Shown here: positions 60,319 to 64,000 of the stretch, piece by piece
Position numbering within the stretch: position 1 is the stretch's first letter
Layout: every line of letters begins with the position of its first letter
NCBI GenBank assembly: GCA_963995525.1
Contig: OZ023206.1
Location: 48,245,585 to 48,309,584 of the forward strand
Direction of reading: 5' to 3'
DNA length: 64,000 nucleotides
From: Escarpia spicata
Lineage: Eukaryota; Annelida; Polychaeta; Sabellida; Siboglinidae
Position numbers and translations under genes: made by a program
The notes under the pieces: generated by a model
Told to the model about the DNA's origin: nothing
Database searches by the model: none
The model's input: the letters and a program-made list of their open reading frames with translations, nothing else

Positions 60319-60897
60319 GCGCATGCGCACTTAACGCATAACGCCCTAGTCTACGGTTTTATTACAACATTTCACGCATGCGCGCTAACGCATAACTGAC
60401 TAGTCTCCGAGGTATTTGCTTTAGGAAAAAATCAGCGGTGATGTTAGTGCGTTCGTTGACAAATGTGTATTTACATCGAATTTCTATAATATAATTGCAC
60501 AACACAATTCCCTATTCCCCACTGATCCTATACAACGCTTAATTTCATGCTTTTAGCAGTTCGTGTATTGTTTTTGAAATGGCATTGTTCTAGCTTCACA
60601 TTCCGATCGCGATGAGCTATCGCCCACTTAGTGTCACGCGCCGCAGCTGTTTTGCGTCACCACTCGGCTCCGAGGTATTTGCTTTAGGAACAAATCAGCG
60701 GTCGTGTTAGTACATTCGTTGTCAAATGTGACTTTTACATCGAATTTCTCTAATATTAATACACCACAAGATTCCCGAACCCTGACTAATCATACACAAC
60801 GCTTCATTTCATACTTTTAGATTTTCGTTTATTGGTATTGTTCTCTCTTCGCATTCAGTGTTTTTACGTCGCTTTCGTGCATGCGCGCTTAACGCAT
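60319..60897. promoter_or_regulatory. GCATGCGC...TAACGCAT motif, three copies
   Basis: GCGCATGCGCACTTAACGCA (60,319), GCATGCGCGCTAACGCAT (60,376) and GCATGCGCGCTTAACGCAT (60,879). They lie in the divergent promoter region between the OB-fold gene and the spliced plus-strand gene. The core resembles an NRF1-type site and recurs as CATGCGCA before the polymerase. Confidence 0.6.
60405..60858. repeat. Direct repeat of about 190 bp in the divergent promoter
   Basis: CTCCGAGGTATTTGCTTTAGG ... AATCAGCGGT ... TTTACATCGAATTTCT ... CACAACGCTT occurs at 60,405-60,604 and again at 60,668-60,858 (offset 263 bp) with moderate divergence. Confidence 0.85.
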
Positions 60898-60982
60898 CTC
60901 TGTTCACATTCCAATCACACTCAGTATTTCGCGCCGCCAGACGGCGCTCTCATTCCACCGTTTGCTCATTTCATACGCGATT

Positions 60983-62047
60983 ATGGCGTCGTACAGAGCG
61001 CCACGTGAAATACGGCGGTAAGCCTGCTTTTACGTGTGTATTATTAGTTCTCATTAATTCTCATTAATTTAGTTCTCAATATTTTAGTTCTTATTAATAT
61101 TAGGTCTCATTGGTTCTCATTAATTTTGGTCTAATTAATTTAGTTCTTATTAATATTGGTTATCATTGGTTCTCGTTAATTTAGTTCTCATTGGTCTCAT
61201 TAATATTGGTTATCATTAATTTTGTTCTCATTATTTTAAACATGTATTGTTGTTTAATTTCACAGAGTCCAGCTACCTACACGAACGACCCCCCCGTCGG
61301 ATACACCAGTCGCTCGTGCAATACAGCGGTAAGCCTGCTATTACGCGTACATGCATGTATATGAGTCTGCTTTTACGCGTATATTGTATTGTATTGTTAT
61401 TATGTATTGTTTTTAAGTATTATTCATACTTATGTATTTTTTTGTTTTATTGTATTGTTTATTATATTTTATTATGTATACTTATGTATTGGTTTATTTC
61501 ACAGGGGTTATTATTATATTTGTTATTATTCATACTTATGTATTTTATTGTTATTATTGTATTGTTTATTATATTGGCATTATTCATGTTGTGAATTAAT
61601 TACTTTAGTTCTCATTAATTTGGGAGCCTCCTCATTATTCACAGGCATTATTCATGTTTTCACAGAATCCAACTGCCTACGCGCGGCACGCTTACAGACA
61701 GACCAATGTGTATTGTCGCCCCGCTACCATACAAGCCAACAACTGTCAACAGGTCGCTCACGACGGCAGCTGTCAGCGACGCCGATAACTGGGATGACGG
61801 CTTCGCTATCCGACCGCCGACACCTGACGACGCAGACGTCGAACCAGACGGCCTTATATCGGCCTTCTTAATAAGAGGGCCCGACGGTGCGTGGTCTACA
61901 CCGATACCGCCGGACGAACATTATGTAAGACGTGGTTTTAACGCGGCGCTCTTACCGGGCATTGGACACGCGCCAGGGCCCTGGACTCACGCGCCCACTA
62001 CGCAGGCCCCTGGGCGGTGGTCACTGCATCGCCACCGTGATTTTTAA
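60983..62047 (+). CDS. Spliced gene with duplicated exons, unknown product
   Basis: Exon 1 (60,983-61,017) starts ATGGCGTCG and ends at GGCG|GTAAGCCTGC in phase 2. Exon 2 (61,266-61,328, 63 bp, phase 2 at both ends) follows TTTCACAG and ends at AGCG|GTAAGCCTGC. Exon 3 (61,666-62,047) follows TTTTCACAG and runs to TAA. The joined frame stays open, about 159 codons. Each junction codes Arg, followed by VQLPTR or IQLPTR, so exons 2 and 3 begin alike. The product is basic and Pro/Arg-rich at first, then acidic (PPTPDDADVEPDG). No known domain; a virion core-like or regulatory role is only a guess. A poly(A) signal overlaps the stop. Confidence 0.65.
61030..61245. repeat. Intron 1: degenerate TTAGTTCTCATTAAT repeats
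   Basis: Units such as TTAGTTCTCATTAAT, TTAGTTCTTATTAATATT and GGTTATCATTGGTTCTC fill the intron. One more unit stands before exon 3 at 61,603. They may act as a pyrimidine-rich splicing or spacer sequence. Confidence 0.75.
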
Positions 62048-62052
62048 ATAAA
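62047..62052 (+). terminator. Poly(A) signal overlapping the stop of the spliced gene
   Basis: TTTTTAAATAAAATAA: the final A of the TAA stop is the first A of AATAAA. Confidence 0.6.
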
Positions 62053-62329
62053 ATAATATATTACTTACACTGTTTCCCACTCGTCTATATCCGCCGAACA
62101 TAACCATCCTGCCTTACCACCACTATATTTTAAACGCATTCTATCTCACCGCTGAATGCATTTGGTTTCAGTTTGCTAAACGCACGGCGCCAGCTAGGCT
62201 CTACGGCTAAATTTACGCCGTTATTCGCACAGGGCCTGCTAAGCTGTACGGCGCACAACTAGGCCGCCGGGTCATAGGCAACAGCTGCGGCTGCCGCTGG
62301 CTGCTGCTACATAGTGTACAGCGGGGTTC

Positions 62330-62475
62330 TCATAGGACTGGCAGGGTGCACACAGTGGGGTTTAGCGTGGTTATAACCACAGTGGTTTTAGCTATAACCT
62401 CAGTGGTTTTAACGTTGTTATATAAAGGCTTACGTAATCATAGGGACGCTATATAAATGCTTACGTAAGCACAAC
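62330..62475. promoter_or_regulatory. Promoter-like block with twin TATA plus TTACGTAA motifs
   Basis: TATATAAAGGCTTACGTAA (62,420) and TATATAAATGCTTACGTAAG (62,452) are 32 bp apart. Just upstream are a GTGGTTATAACCAC palindrome and two CAGTGGTTTTA repeats. TTACGTAA is the consensus of PAR/E4BP4-type bZIP factors. No gene is visible directly downstream on the plus strand. Confidence 0.5.
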
Positions 62476-62479
62476 GGTA

Positions 62480-63271
62480 GGTCATACGTTGATCGCTAGG
62501 GAAAGTACTAAAATAGTCACTGGGATAACCGCTAGGTGGCACCTCAAGGGAATGGTAATCAATCAAAAGTGACAGGTCATCAATCACGTTTTTTATAAGT
62601 ATGTTCCCGAAAAAGATAAGGACGTTTTTTATGCATGGAGTTAGGCCTAAAAGGGGGCGGGGCGAGCCTCTGCCTTGTTCATATAATACTCTCCGCACAT
62701 ATGCAAAATCAAATCCTATTAGTGATCGACCTGAAGCCGGCCTCATTCAGTCAACGAATGCGAACTGGTTAGCATCGCCGTTTTATTGTTTCTATACGAT
62801 GGCAGCCTACCTCTTTGTATGCAATGGCAAAGAAGATTAATCAGATTTCCTTTACTTGTATTGTGTTTACAGCAACTGTGACTACTTTTCTCTTCCGTCG
62901 TGTTCATATTTATACATAAAAGCGTGTTTTTCGCACGTATCATTCTTCGATGCTTTGAAGGCTAGACGAAAGATATACTTACTGGACGCGCCCTTCCCAG
63001 TGTCAATGTTAACCAAGTTATCATTACCGGTCTTGACCGCAGTTCATCTTTGTTACAAGTAAGCCAGTATGTAATATGTATAGTAGTTGCTTGGTTATGA
63101 CACGCGGATATGTTTTAATATGAAACAAATATATAAATATTGTAGGAAAATTAAGACAAATATTGGAGATAATGTTGTAGGCCCATGCCTTCGAAAGCCG
63201 GGCTAATAAGGAATTGATAAAATTGTAATAGTGGCATTATTATCCTATTACAATTATAATATAGCCTAGGC
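62480..63271. other. No supported gene
   Basis: A GC box (GGGGGCGGGGC near 62,645) and an octamer-like ATGCAAAATC (62,701) could belong to a promoter, but the following open frame lacks any recognisable domain. Confidence 0.4.
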
Positions 63272-64000
63272 CAGTGGTTCTCAAACAGAGTGTCACAGCT
63301 CCCTGGGTCAGCAGTCGTTTGGCAATTTCAGGGGTCTCTTCTGATGGCATTGTCATTGTGTAATTGGGGATCAGCTGGTTGTGTTTTGTTTGCGTAAGGC
63401 ATGATTAATGATGTTGTGAAGAAGTTTTCAAAAACTGAAATTTCTATTGCAAAGATACTATTTTGAAGATGAAAGGTGGGAGTTTGGGAACACGATATCC
63501 ACTGTAAACAAATGCCCTAAATTCACAACGTTTTAATAATCTTTGAAGGGACACGAACTCTGTTCATGATATATTTCTGTTCTACACAGAAGACGACTAG
63601 CTGACAAGTACAAAGGATATGTTGCCGCCATCAGAGAGGAACTCTAGCTTTTACCGGTATCACAAATAAAATGAAACTTCTCTCAACTTGGCCAGAACAT
63701 GGCTGAGAATTACAATTGATCTACCTCATTGATATGTTTTGCTGCTTAAATATTCGAACTTTTAACTCCAATGGAAATTCTGATAACAGACTTCTTTTTG
63801 AAAAATTCAAACCCATAATTTGTAAAATTGGATGCGTAAGATTTGTTTTGGTATCTTTGTCATGTTGGAAACAATATTATAACTAAGTGTTTGTAAGATG
63901 ATTCTGTGAAACATTTAATATAGGCAAGTACAAAATGGCCAATTTTATGTCCCACAGACACGTACACCTGATGACATTGGTAGTGCTCAGACAGAGTTTC
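63272..64000 (+). mobile_element. Non-autonomous hAT-like element (copy 2), runs off the window
   Basis: Starts with CAGTGGTTCTCAAAC and matches 25,064-25,750 along its length (TCACAGCTCCCTGGG, GTCTCTTCTGATGGCATTG, GTATCTTTGTCATGTTG, CAGACAGAGTTTC at the window end). By comparison about 90 bp and the right terminus lie beyond the window. Confidence 0.8.

Larger units (their letters stand above)
53100..62475. mobile_element. Polinton/Maverick-like (adintovirus-like) integrated element, partial or rearranged
   Basis: A GC-rich block with short intergenic gaps, its own TATA boxes and poly(A) signals, and genes typical of Polintons: adenain-like protease and protein-primed family B polymerase. 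It adds an RPA-like OB-fold protein, an unknown CxxC protein and a spliced plus-strand gene. Major and minor capsid proteins, FtsK/A32-type ATPase and RVE integrase, which Polintons usually carry, are not in the window. I could not find terminal inverted repeats or a target duplication, so both edges are set from composition and gene content only. Confidence 0.7.

Noticed and set aside
62601..62840. 79-codon frame after a GC box and octamer-like site
   Set aside because: Promoter-like motifs are suggestive, but the frame has no domain and could be chance.

Overview
The window is genomic DNA of an animal, most likely a marine invertebrate. The evidence is the intron-containing genes with GT/AG boundaries, C2H2 zinc-finger arrays, a calmodulin-like EF-hand gene, many decayed LINEs, a tRNA-derived SINE, hAT and TA-target MITEs, foldback elements, satellites and long (TA)n and (GT)n tracts. 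I cannot name the species. Most of the window is AT-rich repeat-dominated DNA with few host genes.

Layout. 1-4.8 kb: a 61-bp satellite and, on the minus strand, a broken Crypton-like tyrosine recombinase gene with zinc-finger exons. 4.8-14.6 kb: mostly non-coding, with a cluster of one dispersed repeat family that holds a 57-bp minisatellite and a clean 288-bp MITE insertion. 14.6-16.4 kb: three exons of an EF-hand gene with one in-frame TGA. 16.4-19.9 kb: LINE fragments and a diverged 165-bp tandem repeat. 20.8-22.8 kb and 47.9-50.9 kb: two related C2H2 zinc-finger loci, the first broken and the second with an open array of 13-14 fingers. 22.8-47.8 kb: several LINEs (mostly truncated or frameshifted), a SINE, foldbacks and one isolated unknown exon. 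51-53 kb: a LINE tail and AT-rich DNA.

The unusual part is 53.1-62.5 kb, a GC-rich block with compact virus-like organisation that resembles a Polinton/Maverick (adintovirus-like) integrant. It carries an adenain-type cysteine protease (+), a protein-primed family B DNA polymerase (-, broken by frameshifts and amber stops), a CxxC-containing unknown protein (-), an RPA-like zinc-ribbon OB-fold protein (-) and a spliced plus-strand gene built from duplicated exons. Between the OB-fold gene and the unknown gene lies a ladder of five small open exons and a sixth acceptor. The five each start just after a TGTAG acceptor and end in a stop 15-31 nt before the next acceptor. A consensus donor (GTGAGT) lies inside the OB-fold gene after codon 88, in the phase that fits all five. 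This suggests one amino terminus that can be joined to alternative carboxyl termini. I see no capsid, packaging ATPase or integrase gene and no terminal inverted repeat in the window.

Inferred joint function: the polymerase and OB-fold protein would form a protein-primed replication module (polymerase plus single-strand binder), and the protease is a leftover or reused virion-maturation enzyme. The polymerase is probably not functional as it stands. From 63.27 kb to the end, a second copy of the hAT-type element seen at 25 kb begins.
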